A DNA stretch of 5,380 nt from JAGOUN01 sp040389005 (GCA_040389005.1 JAZKAS010000012.1:1-5380); one strand, 5' to 3'. Numbered from the stretch's first letter, positions 1 through 5,380 are shown. The notes: generated by a model not told the origin, from the sequence alone. A program made the numbers and translations.

Positions 1-1
1 A

Positions 2-139
2 GAAAAACATATTGATGAAGGTATTGTGCAAACTTTTCGCGCGATTTCTAGTTTGCATTATTTTCAAATCAATGATGCTGAAAACGCACAAATACCTTTA
101 TTAAAAACGCAAATACAAAAAACCATGGATAATTTATAA
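2..139 (+). CDS. C-terminal fragment of an unidentified protein, possibly an efflux-pump subunit (5' end outside window)
   Basis: This is an open frame from the left edge to a TAA stop, encoding the last 45 residues of a protein. It has no credible internal start. The tail is hydrophilic and mostly helix-compatible, ending in KTQIQKTMDNL, with no membrane segment or catalytic motif. The stop overlaps the ATG of the following outer-membrane lipoprotein by one base (TAATG), so the two genes are almost certainly co-transcribed and probably translationally coupled. Outer-membrane factors often follow inner-membrane or adaptor subunits. A soluble helical tail would suit a FUSC/AaeB-like transporter (compare the mdtNOP order in E. 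coli) better than an RND pump, but this is inference from position. That the frame is coding is fairly secure; the family is not. Confidence 0.6.
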   Translation, partial: EKHIDEGIVQTFRAISSLHYFQINDAENAQIPLLKTQIQKTMDNL

Positions 140-1500
140 TGAATATTAAGCAATGCTGCATCAGTGGTTCGTTGTGTTTTTTGTTAGCGGCATGCTCGAT
201 GATGTCGCCAGAATATAAGACTCCAAATGTTGACACACCCAGTCAATGGACCAATTTTTCTTCAACTCACCTGGCTCAAGAAAAGAATATTGAATATATG
301 GCTTGGTGGCAAAAATTTAATGACCCAACACTCAATCAACTGATTAAAGATGGTTTGGCGAATAATAATAGCATTGGGCAAGCGCAAGGAAATCTCGAAC
401 AAGCGCAAGGCCAATTAAAAGCGGTTGAACTCAGTTGGATTCCCAGCCTTTCATTTTTAGGCGGTTATTCGAACAATCCTGCTTTAGGTGATCCGCAAGG
501 ATTCTACGGCTTGTGGCCACAGTATTCGATGTTTAATATTTTTAACACCATTGCCATAACAAAATCGGCTAAATTAAAAGTCGCCGCGCAAGAACAAGCC
601 ATAGCGGCGACTAAGTTAGTGCTAATTGGACAGATTGCGAATAGTTATTACACGCTTATTGCGCAAATAGAACAATTAAAATTATATGTACAATATCAAA
701 AAGATTTAAATGAAATTCTTGAAATTCAAAAAACGAATTATCAAGATGGATTAAATTCAGATATTGATGTGGAAAGCATCGCTCAAAAAATGAATCAAGC
801 CGTCGTTCAGCAAAAAGTGATTGAGAATAATATTACTAATAGTCAAAATGCATTGCGCTATTTAATCAATCAAAATCCTGGAAAAATAGCTACAAAAATA
901 AAATTCAGTCAAGTTAACACGCATTATCCAAATGTGGCGACATTACCCGTCACAGTGTTGGCGAATCGTCCTGATGTTGCGATAGCAGAATTGCAATATC
1001 ATTTAAGTGTACAAAATGTCGGTGGCGCACAAACAGAGTTATTGCCATCAGTGCAATTAGATATGTTTAAGGGTGCAGCTGATGTCGGCGCACCGCAGTT
1101 TTTTGGTCAACGTACGAGTATTTATGATGCATACTTAGTATGGGCCATTAATCCCAGTATTTTTGGCCAGATAGATGCGCTTAAAGGTGCTGAAAAAGTC
1201 GCGTATTATAATTACATTGATACCGTTAGAAAAGCGCTGCGCGATGTTGATAATGATTTAGTGAATCATGATATGGCGAATCAAAGGTATATTGCAACGC
1301 ATAAAGCATATAATAATGCTAATCAGCAATATGTGCTAACGTTGGGATTATATAAAACAGGTATTGATTCTTATCTCACTGTATTGCGAGAAAAATTAAA
1401 TGTGGATCAAGCAGCCATCGAGGTGAATCAAATGAAGCTCATGCAAATGGTGACGCTGGTTAACTTGTATCAAGATTTGGGCGGGGGTTCGCGATTATGA
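139..1500 (+). CDS. Outer-membrane efflux lipoprotein (OMF/TolC superfamily, NodT/OprM-like)
   Basis: This is the predicted outer-membrane channel of a tripartite efflux system, a trimeric duct carrying substrates from an inner-membrane pump and periplasmic adaptor to the outside. The N-terminus is a lipoprotein signal peptide with lipobox LAAC, giving C19 as the lipidated residue. It is followed by the family-typical PEYKTP (24-29) and the AWWQKFNDPTLNQLI block (about 55-69). Two outer-membrane-efflux repeats follow: helical hairpins at roughly 70-240, then the ANRPDVAIAE signature near 276-285 that opens the second repeat, and LPSVQLD soon after. The protein ends in LGGGSRL, like the LGGGW tail common in this family. 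At 453 residues it is slightly short of the usual 460-500, but looks intact. The start has no clear Shine-Dalgarno, consistent with coupling to the upstream gene, whose stop it overlaps. The substrate cannot be told. The family call is secure; no specific gene name is justified. Confidence 0.93.
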   Translation: MNIKQCCISGSLCFLLAACSMMSPEYKTPNVDTPSQWTNFSSTHLAQEKNIEYMAWWQKFNDPTLNQLIKDGLANNNSIGQAQGNLEQAQGQLKAVELSWIPSLSFLGGYSNNPALGDPQGFYGLWPQYSMFNIFNTIAITKSAKLKVAAQEQAIAATKLVLIGQIANSYYTLIAQIEQLKLYVQYQKDLNEILEIQKTNYQDGLNSDIDVESIAQKMNQAVVQQKVIENNITNSQNALRYLINQNPGKIATKIKFSQVNTHYPNVATLPVTVLANRPDVAIAELQYHLSVQNVGGAQTELLPSVQLDMFKGAADVGAPQFFGQRTSIYDAYLVWAINPSIFGQIDALKGAEKVAYYNYIDTVRKALRDVDNDLVNHDMANQRYIATHKAYNNANQQYVLTLGLYKTGIDSYLTVLREKLNVDQAAIEVNQMKLMQMVTLVNLYQDLGGGSRL

Positions 1501-2243
1501 TTCAATGGCCAGCGCCGAAAAATATTAAAGCGTATTGCACAACACGTTATCCTGGAAAAAGCGTCGATCCGTATGCAGAATTTAATTTAGCATTACACGT
1601 AGGTGATGATAAAGAGTGTGTATTAAAAAATCGACAAGACTTAATGCAGCGCGCGAATCTTCCGTCAACGCCTAAATGGCTCAATCAAACTCACAGTAAT
1701 ATTGCATTATTAGCTGAAACCATTTCGTCTGAACTTGCACCCAATGCGGATGCAAGCTACACGCAAAAACCTAACGAAGTATGCGTCGTCATGACCGCAG
1801 ATTGCTTGCCGATTTTAGTCACGAATAAAGCGGGCACAGAAGTTGCCGCCATTCACGCTGGTTGGCAAGGGCTCGCCGCAGGGGTAATTGAAAATACATT
1901 ATTAAAACTCTCTTCAAAACCGAGCGAATTATTAATCTGGATTGGCCCATCGATTCATCAAGCGAATTATGAAGTCGGTGAAGATTTTTATATGAAATTC
2001 GCTGAAACGCATTCGCAAAAAGAATTAAACGCAGCATTTGTAGGGGCTGCCGGCGGTCGTCCTTTAAAATGGTTGGCGAATGTGCCCTTGTTAGCAGTGC
2101 AACGTTTAATACGATTGGGAGTCAATATTGACAACATTTATTTATCCAATGAATGCACTTATGCGAATCCTGAAAAATACTTTTCTTATCGACGAGATGC
2201 TGCTACCGGTCGAATGGCGAGTTTGATTTGGATATCCTTATAG
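1497..2243 (+). CDS. pgeF: Peptidoglycan editing factor PgeF (YfiH/DUF152, multicopper polyphenol oxidase-like fold)
   Basis: This is a cytoplasmic YfiH-family enzyme. In E. coli PgeF removes wrongly incorporated L-serine from peptidoglycan precursors; other family members have been reported with purine-nucleoside phosphorylase, adenosine deaminase or laccase-like activity, so the substrate here is inferred. The probable metal-binding triad is H66 (in WLNQTHS), C103 (in MTADCLPIL) and H120 (in AAIHAGWQG). Other conserved blocks are the IGPSI segment at 149-153, ECTY at 219-222 and the C-terminal FSYRRDAATGRMAS at 229-242. The length of 248 residues matches the usual 240-250, and nothing looks broken. 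The ATG overlaps the TGA of the efflux gene (ATGA), with only a weak G-rich Shine-Dalgarno (1483-1487), which points to translational coupling. In many proteobacteria pgeF follows rluD, so the efflux-operon setting is less usual. Confidence 0.95.
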   Translation: MIQWPAPKNIKAYCTTRYPGKSVDPYAEFNLALHVGDDKECVLKNRQDLMQRANLPSTPKWLNQTHSNIALLAETISSELAPNADASYTQKPNEVCVVMTADCLPILVTNKAGTEVAAIHAGWQGLAAGVIENTLLKLSSKPSELLIWIGPSIHQANYEVGEDFYMKFAETHSQKELNAAFVGAAGGRPLKWLANVPLLAVQRLIRLGVNIDNIYLSNECTYANPEKYFSYRRDAATGRMASLIWISL

Positions 2244-2260
2244 TTGAACGCTAGAAATTC

Positions 2261-2288
2261 TTGCACTCTATACATGCTTGTATATAAT
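2261..2288 (+). promoter_or_regulatory. Probable sigma70 promoter of the small exported-protein gene
   Basis: A -35 element TTGCAC (2261-2266, 4 of 6 consensus bases) and a perfect -10 TATAAT (2283-2288) are separated by 16 bases. Transcription should begin near 2295, giving a leader of about 38 bases that contains the Shine-Dalgarno site. It lies in the only gap between pgeF and the next gene, so that gene is probably transcribed on its own. Prediction from sequence only. Confidence 0.65.
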
Positions 2289-2320
2289 AAAACGAAGCCT
2301 GCGTTTTTCAAAATTTTTTA

Positions 2321-2328
2321 AAGGAGAT
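2321..2328 (+). promoter_or_regulatory. Strong ribosome binding site (AAGGAGAT)
   Basis: AAGGAGAT is close to the ideal anti-16S complement. Its AGGAG core sits six bases before the ATG at 2333. It is the strongest Shine-Dalgarno in the window, fixes the start of the downstream gene and suggests efficient translation. Confidence 0.8.
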
Positions 2329-2332
2329 AAAA

Positions 2333-2767
2333 ATGTTAACAAGTAAATTTACTCAATATTTGTCAATGTTGACGATGATTGGAAGTATGGTGGCGTGTGG
2401 GCAAGCATTTGCTGTCGAAAATACTTGCGATAAAAACAAAGCTGAATTTCGTAAGTTAGAACTAGCGATTACCTCACTGAATACAAAAATAGACGATCTA
2501 GTATCAAGCACTGGAGTGGGCGACTTAGATTTTACTGTGGCTGTGCGTAATAGTCAGGGTGGTTATAATCGCATTTTTACAACCCTGAGTGGCACAGAAA
2601 GTGAGGGCACTGCGTTTAGCCCGGCGGTTGTCAAAATATTAGAAAAGGATGGCGTTTTTGAAGGCGAAAATGTCGCAATTAGTGAGCATACCACATGTGC
2701 TTTTCTGAGAGAAACAATGTTTCGCAACGGCGATTATGTAATCGCGGCTGGAAAAGGTTGTAAGTAG
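2333..2767 (+). CDS. Small exported protein of unknown function, three cysteines in mature part
   Basis: I do not recognise a family. The 144-residue product starts with a Sec-type signal peptide: K5, a hydrophobic core at about 9-22, and AFA ending at residue 27 before VEN, giving a mature protein of about 117 residues. A weak lipobox reading (MVAC, C22) is possible but the AFA site looks better. The mature part has a charged, probably helical segment at 32-58, then a glycine/serine/threonine-rich, probably beta-rich stretch at about 60-97. A C-terminal part contains C122 and C143; with C32 this makes three cysteines, so one disulfide plus one free or intermolecular cysteine is plausible. 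No membrane segment follows the signal. It has its own promoter and a near-perfect Shine-Dalgarno, so it is likely monocistronic and well expressed. It ends 46 bases from the convergent rlmN stop. Periplasmic or secreted location is inferred; the role is unknown. Confidence 0.82.
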   Translation: MLTSKFTQYLSMLTMIGSMVACGQAFAVENTCDKNKAEFRKLELAITSLNTKIDDLVSSTGVGDLDFTVAVRNSQGGYNRIFTTLSGTESEGTAFSPAVVKILEKDGVFEGENVAISEHTTCAFLRETMFRNGDYVIAAGKGCK

Positions 2768-2813
2768 TTAAACTGCTTTTGATTGGCTGTTTTCGTGATT
2801 TGGCGCACTTTTA

Positions 2814-3947
2814 TCAGGAAGATGATCGTGCGACCACCGCGATTGCTGCTAATTTCGCACTACGCTTGGTGCGATCTTTAAATTCGCCTGCCAATTGACC
2901 ACAAGCAGCATCGATATCATCACCGCGGGTTTTGCGTGTCATGGTTTGTAAACCACCGTTCATTAAAATATCGCGAAACGCATCAATCGTTTTGCGATCG
3001 GAACGTTCGTAACGAGTATTGGGAAAAGGATTGAACGGAATCAAATTCACTTTGCAATTGATATCTTTGAGTAATTTAATGAGTTGTCGTGCATGTTCCG
3101 GTTGATCATTCACGCCTTTTAGCATGACATATTCCATGGTGATATGTCGTCGTGGCGCATCTTTAAAATAATCTTTGCATGCCTGTAAGAGTTCTGCGAT
3201 CGGATATTTTTTATTTAGGGGCACGATCTCAGAGCGTAATTGATCATTCGGTGCGTGCAATGAAATGGCGAGTGCAACATCGCTAATTTTTGCGAGTTCA
3301 TAAATTTTTGGAACTACGCCAGCGGTGCTTAACGTTAAGCGATATTTTGAAATTCCATAACCAAAATCATCCTGCATGAGATTCATGGCGGGCACAACAT
3401 TATCAAAATTTAATAACGGTTCGCCCATGCCCATCATCACCACGTTGGTAATAGGGCGTGGCTTTTCTGCAGTCGCCATTAAGTGATGTGCCACATAGAC
3501 TTGGCCAATAATTTCTGAAATTTGCAATTGACGATTAAATCCTTGCGCGCCTGTCGAACAAAACGTGCAATTCAATGAACAGCCAACTTGCGATGACACG
3601 CACAACGTGCCGCGATCTTCTTCGGGAATATAAACTGTTTCAATATTATTGCCACACGACAATTTTAATAAAAATTTTCGTGTGCCATCGTTTGAAAGAC
3701 GATCAAAAACGACTTCGGGTGTTTTGATTTCACAGAGCTCTTTTAAGCGTTCGCGCAATTTTTTACTGACATTAGTCATCACGTCAAAATCTTTTGCGCC
3801 GAGTTGATGAACCCATTGAATAATTTGCGAAGCACGATAAGCAGGTTCGCCAATGCTGACAAAATACTCCCCAAGCCCTTTTCTATCAAAATTAAGCAAG
3901 TTAACTTTTTCGGTGATTGAAGAATTTGTCATATTGTCTGTGTTCAT
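2814..3947 (-). CDS. rlmN: Dual-specificity 23S rRNA/tRNA adenine-C2 methyltransferase RlmN
   Basis: This radical-SAM enzyme methylates C2 of A2503 in 23S rRNA and of A37 in several tRNAs, supporting peptidyl-transferase function and decoding accuracy. The 4Fe-4S cluster ligands are the CxxxCxxC cysteines C123, C127 and C130, followed by STGAQGFNRQ. The SAM-binding GMGEPLLN lies at 173-180. C349 in GDDIDAACGQLAG is the cysteine that carries the transferred methyl group, and C116 in TLCVSSQ precedes the cluster. NPFPNTRYERS (306-316) is also family-typical. At 377 residues it is about full family length. The start is less certain: neither M1 (3947) nor M6 (3932) has a good Shine-Dalgarno, and similarity to known RlmN begins only around residue 15. 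It lies downstream of ndk in the same direction, the usual gammaproteobacterial order, but separated by a repeat element that forms its leader. Confidence 0.97.
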   Translation of the reverse strand: MNTDNMTNSSITEKVNLLNFDRKGLGEYFVSIGEPAYRASQIIQWVHQLGAKDFDVMTNVSKKLRERLKELCEIKTPEVVFDRLSNDGTRKFLLKLSCGNNIETVYIPEEDRGTLCVSSQVGCSLNCTFCSTGAQGFNRQLQISEIIGQVYVAHHLMATAEKPRPITNVVMMGMGEPLLNFDNVVPAMNLMQDDFGYGISKYRLTLSTAGVVPKIYELAKISDVALAISLHAPNDQLRSEIVPLNKKYPIAELLQACKDYFKDAPRRHITMEYVMLKGVNDQPEHARQLIKLLKDINCKVNLIPFNPFPNTRYERSDRKTIDAFRDILMNGGLQTMTRKTRGDDIDAACGQLAGEFKDRTKRSAKLAAIAVVARSSS

Positions 3948-3964
3948 TGCATTGTGCCATCTAC

Positions 3965-3993
3965 GGAGACCCTTCTCCCGCGCCGGCAGGAGA
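3965..3993. repeat. GC-rich inverted repeat with two alternative stems
   Basis: CTCCCGC (3975-3981) pairs with GCAGGAG (3986-3992) around the tetraloop GCCG, giving a seven-base stem with one G·T wobble. TCTCC (3974-3978) can instead pair with GGAGA (3965-3969) across the loop CCCT, so one segment has two possible partners. The GC-rich stretch stands out against the AT-rich surroundings and directly adjoins the longer hairpin at 4002-4048. It begins 17 bases upstream of the rlmN start. Neither strand has a T-run directly after it, so a simple intrinsic terminator is unlikely. It probably belongs to a dispersed intergenic repeat; copy number cannot be seen here. Confidence 0.6.
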
Positions 3994-4001
3994 TTCTAAT
4001 G

Positions 4002-4048
4002 CCCCCTATTTGACGCTTTTTTCAGTGAAAAAAAGTGCCGACAGGGGG
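4002..4048. repeat. Long imperfect hairpin (about 47 bases) between ndk and rlmN
   Basis: CCCCCT (4002-4007) pairs with AGGGGG (4043-4048). After a small bulge and mismatch, TTGACGC (4010-4016) pairs mostly with GTGCCGA (4035-4041), and TTTTTT (4017-4022) pairs with the A-run (4029-4034) around a six-base loop. Nearly the whole segment can fold as one stem. On the minus-strand transcript it lies 18 bases after the ndk stop and ahead of rlmN, so it could protect the ndk 3' end or reduce read-through. It has no terminator-type U-tail. Together with the GC-rich repeat beside it, it resembles a compound intergenic (REP/MITE-like) element without coding capacity. Confidence 0.7.
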
Positions 4049-4066
4049 ATGAGGATATATAAAAAA

Positions 4067-4489
4067 TTAACCTACGATTTCACTTTGACTAAAGAAGTAA
4101 GCAATTTCAACCGCCGCTGTTTCTGCCGCATCAGAACCGTGAACCGCATTTTTATCAATCGATTCAGCGAAATCAGCGCGAATTGTACCAGGAGCCGCAT
4201 CCGCAGGATTTGTCGCGCCCATGATTTCACGGTGTTTTAATACTGCGTTTTCACCACGAAGTGCTTGGATCATGACAGGACCAGAGCTCATGAATGTTAC
4301 TAAGTCTTTGAAAAAGCCACGCTCTTTATGAATGCCATAGAATTCAGAGGCTTGTGCTAAACTCAAATGCATCATTTTCGCAGCAACGATTTTCAAGCCT
4401 GCTTTTTCAAAACGGTCGTAAATCGCACCAATCGCATGTTTGGCAACGGCATCAGGTTTGATAATAGATAATGTGGTTTCGATAGCCAT
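4067..4489 (-). CDS. ndk: Nucleoside diphosphate kinase
   Basis: This cytoplasmic enzyme transfers the gamma-phosphate of ATP to nucleoside diphosphates through a phospho-histidine, balancing NTP and dNTP pools. The N-terminus ETTLSIIKPDAV (4-15) contains the nucleotide-binding K11. The catalytic histidine is H117 in NAVHGSDA (114-121). R87 (in LKHREIMGATNP), R104 (in GTIRADFA) and N114 complete the usual active site. At 140 residues it compares with about 143 for E. coli Ndk and is intact. The start is supported by AAGGAA (4497-4502) seven bases upstream of the ATG. It has a probable promoter of its own in the 73-base gap before it, and rlmN follows downstream, the common gammaproteobacterial arrangement. 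Nothing in the sequence is unusual. Confidence 0.98.
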   Translation of the reverse strand: MAIETTLSIIKPDAVAKHAIGAIYDRFEKAGLKIVAAKMMHLSLAQASEFYGIHKERGFFKDLVTFMSSGPVMIQALRGENAVLKHREIMGATNPADAAPGTIRADFAESIDKNAVHGSDAAETAAVEIAYFFSQSEIVG

Positions 4490-4496
4490 GGGGTAT

Positions 4497-4502
4497 TTCC
4501 TT
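4497..4502 (-). promoter_or_regulatory. Ribosome binding site of ndk (AAGGAA)
   Basis: AAGGAA on the minus strand lies seven bases before the ndk ATG at 4489. The spacing is good and it supports the chosen start. Confidence 0.7.
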
Positions 4503-4527
4503 GTTGTTATGGTTAAAAAGTTGGCAG

Positions 4528-4533
4528 ATTATA
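4528..4533 (-). promoter_or_regulatory. Probable -10 element of the ndk promoter
   Basis: A perfect TATAAT on the minus strand lies 38 bases upstream of the ndk start codon, predicting transcription start near 4521 and a leader of about 32 bases. No good -35 is present: the hexamer at 17-base spacing is TAGGAT (4551-4556). That region is instead occupied by the palindrome at 4539-4552, so an activator or another factor may be needed. Sequence prediction only. Confidence 0.5.
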
Positions 4534-4538
4534 CGGGA

Positions 4539-4552
4539 ATTTATCGATAAAT
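4539..4552. promoter_or_regulatory. Perfect 14-base palindrome ATTTATCGATAAAT, possible operator
   Basis: The sequence equals its own reverse complement over all 14 bases. It lies directly upstream of the putative ndk -10, covering about -18 to -31 and touching the -35 position. Dimeric regulators often bind such sites, but AT-rich palindromes also occur by chance and no known operator consensus is claimed. It also lies 11 bases past the stop of the upstream gene, though it is too AT-rich to be a convincing terminator. Confidence 0.35.
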
Positions 4553-4562
4553 CCTAGAGCGA

Positions 4563-5165
4563 TTATATTTTTATTGCGTGCGTGTGCTTAGAAGTATTGC
4601 CGAGGAGCATGCTGTGTTTTTCTTCAAGTAATGCGCAAATATCTTCTACAAGCTCTTTATCAGATCCGTGGTGCTTGTAGATGTGATCTCCGTAATACTG
4701 GGCATTTCTTGCCTGCATTTGCGTGCGAAATTTTGCATGAGCATGTATTTCCGCTTCATCACGGGCGTCATAAGCATTTTCATTAGGGCAAAAATTTCTT
4801 TTTGCTTTGTTGGCATCCGTAGGTTTTTCGTATACTTGGCTGTACCAGTTGGCCAATGCTTGAAATTGATCTTTAGAAACAACAGAAGCAGGTCGTAACG
4901 CATTGCACAACCAAAATGGGTTTTCAGAAAAAAACCTTTTTTCCTCTGACATATCTTGCCATAGATAACTTTCCAGTTCGGCAAGTGCTTTTCTTATATT
5001 TGCCGCAATTTTTGGATCGCTCATCAAAATGGGGTTATCAAATTTATTTAAAAAATTAGCACAACGCGACAGCCAGCTCTTAATTTCCTCGCTTTTTCCT
5101 CTTTCAATACCTTGTTGATATTGTGCTTTTTTTTCCTGATTCTCTTCATCATAGTGATTTGACAT
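4563..5165 (-). CDS. Orphan soluble protein of unknown function (200 residues)
   Basis: I do not recognise a family. The start is the ATG at 5165: AGGAGAGA (5173-5180) lies just upstream. Reading back to a TTG at 5189 would add eight residues but places the Shine-Dalgarno inside the coding region. The product is 200 residues, hydrophilic, rich in Glu/Lys/Gln/Asn and aromatics, with no signal peptide or membrane segment, and probably largely helical. A charged N-terminus (1-30) is followed by WLSRCANFLNKF (31-42), a helical IRKALAELESYLWQ stretch (57-70), ENPFWLCNAL (81-90), and a histidine-rich C-terminal third (H141, H143, H161, H165, H166, H184, H194, H196). The last 30 residues contain an acidic cluster (E171, E174, D175, E181, E182). 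Such a cluster resembles the E-block of some Dot/Icm-secreted effectors, but that is weak inference. It precedes ndk in the same direction, 73 bases apart, and is probably a separate unit. Confidence 0.78.
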   Translation of the reverse strand: MSNHYDEENQEKKAQYQQGIERGKSEEIKSWLSRCANFLNKFDNPILMSDPKIAANIRKALAELESYLWQDMSEEKRFFSENPFWLCNALRPASVVSKDQFQALANWYSQVYEKPTDANKAKRNFCPNENAYDARDEAEIHAHAKFRTQMQARNAQYYGDHIYKHHGSDKELVEDICALLEEKHSMLLGNTSKHTHAIKI

Positions 5166-5172
5166 TTTTACT

Positions 5173-5180
5173 TCTCTCCT
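5173..5180 (-). promoter_or_regulatory. Ribosome binding site deciding the start of the 200-residue protein
   Basis: AGGAGAGA on the minus strand has its AGGAG core ten bases before the ATG at 5165. It decides for this ATG over the in-frame TTG at 5189, which has no comparable site. Confidence 0.6.
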
Positions 5181-5332
5181 AATTATCAACTAAACATCAT
5201 GAGTGTGGCGAGCATGGTATATTTTTTTACTTAAGGCTTTATTAAGCTGTGTATTTTATTTTTACTCGAGCTTTGTGGCGGACAATTTTTTGAGACTCCT
5301 GCAGATTACTGATGACAATAGCGACGAAGATA

Positions 5333-5380
5333 ACCCACTTTGAAAAAGGGGGTCGATCGCGTAGCGAGCGGGGGGATTTT
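5333..5380. repeat. Intergenic double-hairpin repeat, running off the right edge
   Basis: ACCCACTTT (5333-5341) pairs with AAAGGGGGT (5345-5353), eight of nine bases, around the loop GAA. Immediately next, CGATCGC (5354-5360) pairs with GCGAGCG (5364-5370), six of seven, around GTA. A run of six G follows at 5370-5375. The composition jumps to GC-rich against the AT-rich DNA of 5166-5332. This layout is typical of dispersed intergenic repeats in proteobacterial genomes. Both strands are open through it (a + frame from an ATG at 5312; a - frame ending in TAA upstream), but these look like chance readings. The rest of the 5166-5332 gap shows only AT-rich leader sequence and no convincing promoter. 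Confidence 0.55.

Noticed and set aside
1819..2037. Minus-strand open frame within pgeF
   Set aside because: Entirely antisense to a well-conserved PgeF coding region, with no ribosome binding site and no protein features.
2289..2307. AAAACG/CGTTTT hairpin after pgeF, as a terminator
   Set aside because: Only two GC pairs in the stem, a seven-base loop, and it overlaps the predicted transcription start of the next gene. Too weak to call as a terminator.
4002..4048. Long hairpin as a classical intrinsic terminator for ndk
   Set aside because: The minus-strand transcript has CATTAGAAT after the stem rather than a U-run, and the T-rich parts lie inside the stem.
3917..4240. Plus-strand open frame of 107 codons
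   Set aside because: It runs antisense through the 3' part of ndk, the repeat element and the rlmN start, and its cysteine/arginine-rich product resembles no protein. A shadow frame.
4646..4984. Second minus-strand frame, and a plus-strand frame at 4668-4898, within the 200-residue gene
   Set aside because: Both lie inside the orphan gene in other frames. The 200-residue frame is longer and has the Shine-Dalgarno; the others have none.
5229..5246. CTTAA/TTAAG hairpin followed by T-rich DNA
   Set aside because: Short AT stem with no upstream plus-strand gene to terminate; consistent with chance in AT-rich DNA.
5312..5380. Plus-strand frame from an ATG, open to the window edge
   Set aside because: Only 23 codons, no Shine-Dalgarno, and most of it reads through the hairpin repeat. 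It may be real only if the sequence beyond 5380 supports it.

Overview
The window looks like a piece of a moderately AT-rich gammaproteobacterial chromosome. Support comes from the ndk–rlmN pair, an OMF efflux lipoprotein and a PgeF/YfiH protein, all with clearly proteobacterial motifs. The base composition, the intergenic hairpin repeats and two orphan genes would fit a Legionellales/Coxiella-like, possibly host-associated lineage. That placement is inference, because no marker here settles it.

Left part (1–2243, + strand): the C-terminal tail of an unidentified gene overlaps the start codon of an outer-membrane efflux lipoprotein (TAATG). That gene in turn overlaps pgeF (ATGA). The three genes form a compact, probably translationally coupled operon whose beginning lies outside the window. 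The outer-membrane factor would be the exit duct of a tripartite pump; the truncated upstream gene may be another pump subunit. PgeF is a cytoplasmic peptidoglycan-precursor quality-control enzyme.

Middle (2244–2813): a good sigma70-type promoter and a strong Shine-Dalgarno site drive a single small gene for an exported, cysteine-containing protein of unknown function. It ends convergently against rlmN.

Right part (2814–5380, - strand): transcription runs leftward through a 200-residue orphan protein, then ndk with its own probable promoter, then rlmN. The 119-base ndk–rlmN gap holds a compound inverted-repeat element (a long hairpin of about 47 bases plus a GC-rich hairpin) that forms most of the rlmN leader. 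A second, different hairpin repeat runs to the right edge of the window. In many gammaproteobacteria ndk–rlmN is followed by pilF; here a convergent orphan gene is found instead.

No CRISPR array, tRNA, rRNA, transposase or recognisable defence system was found. The core genes look ordinary. The items most worth checking are the intergenic repeats, the two orphan proteins and the 14-base palindrome at the ndk promoter.
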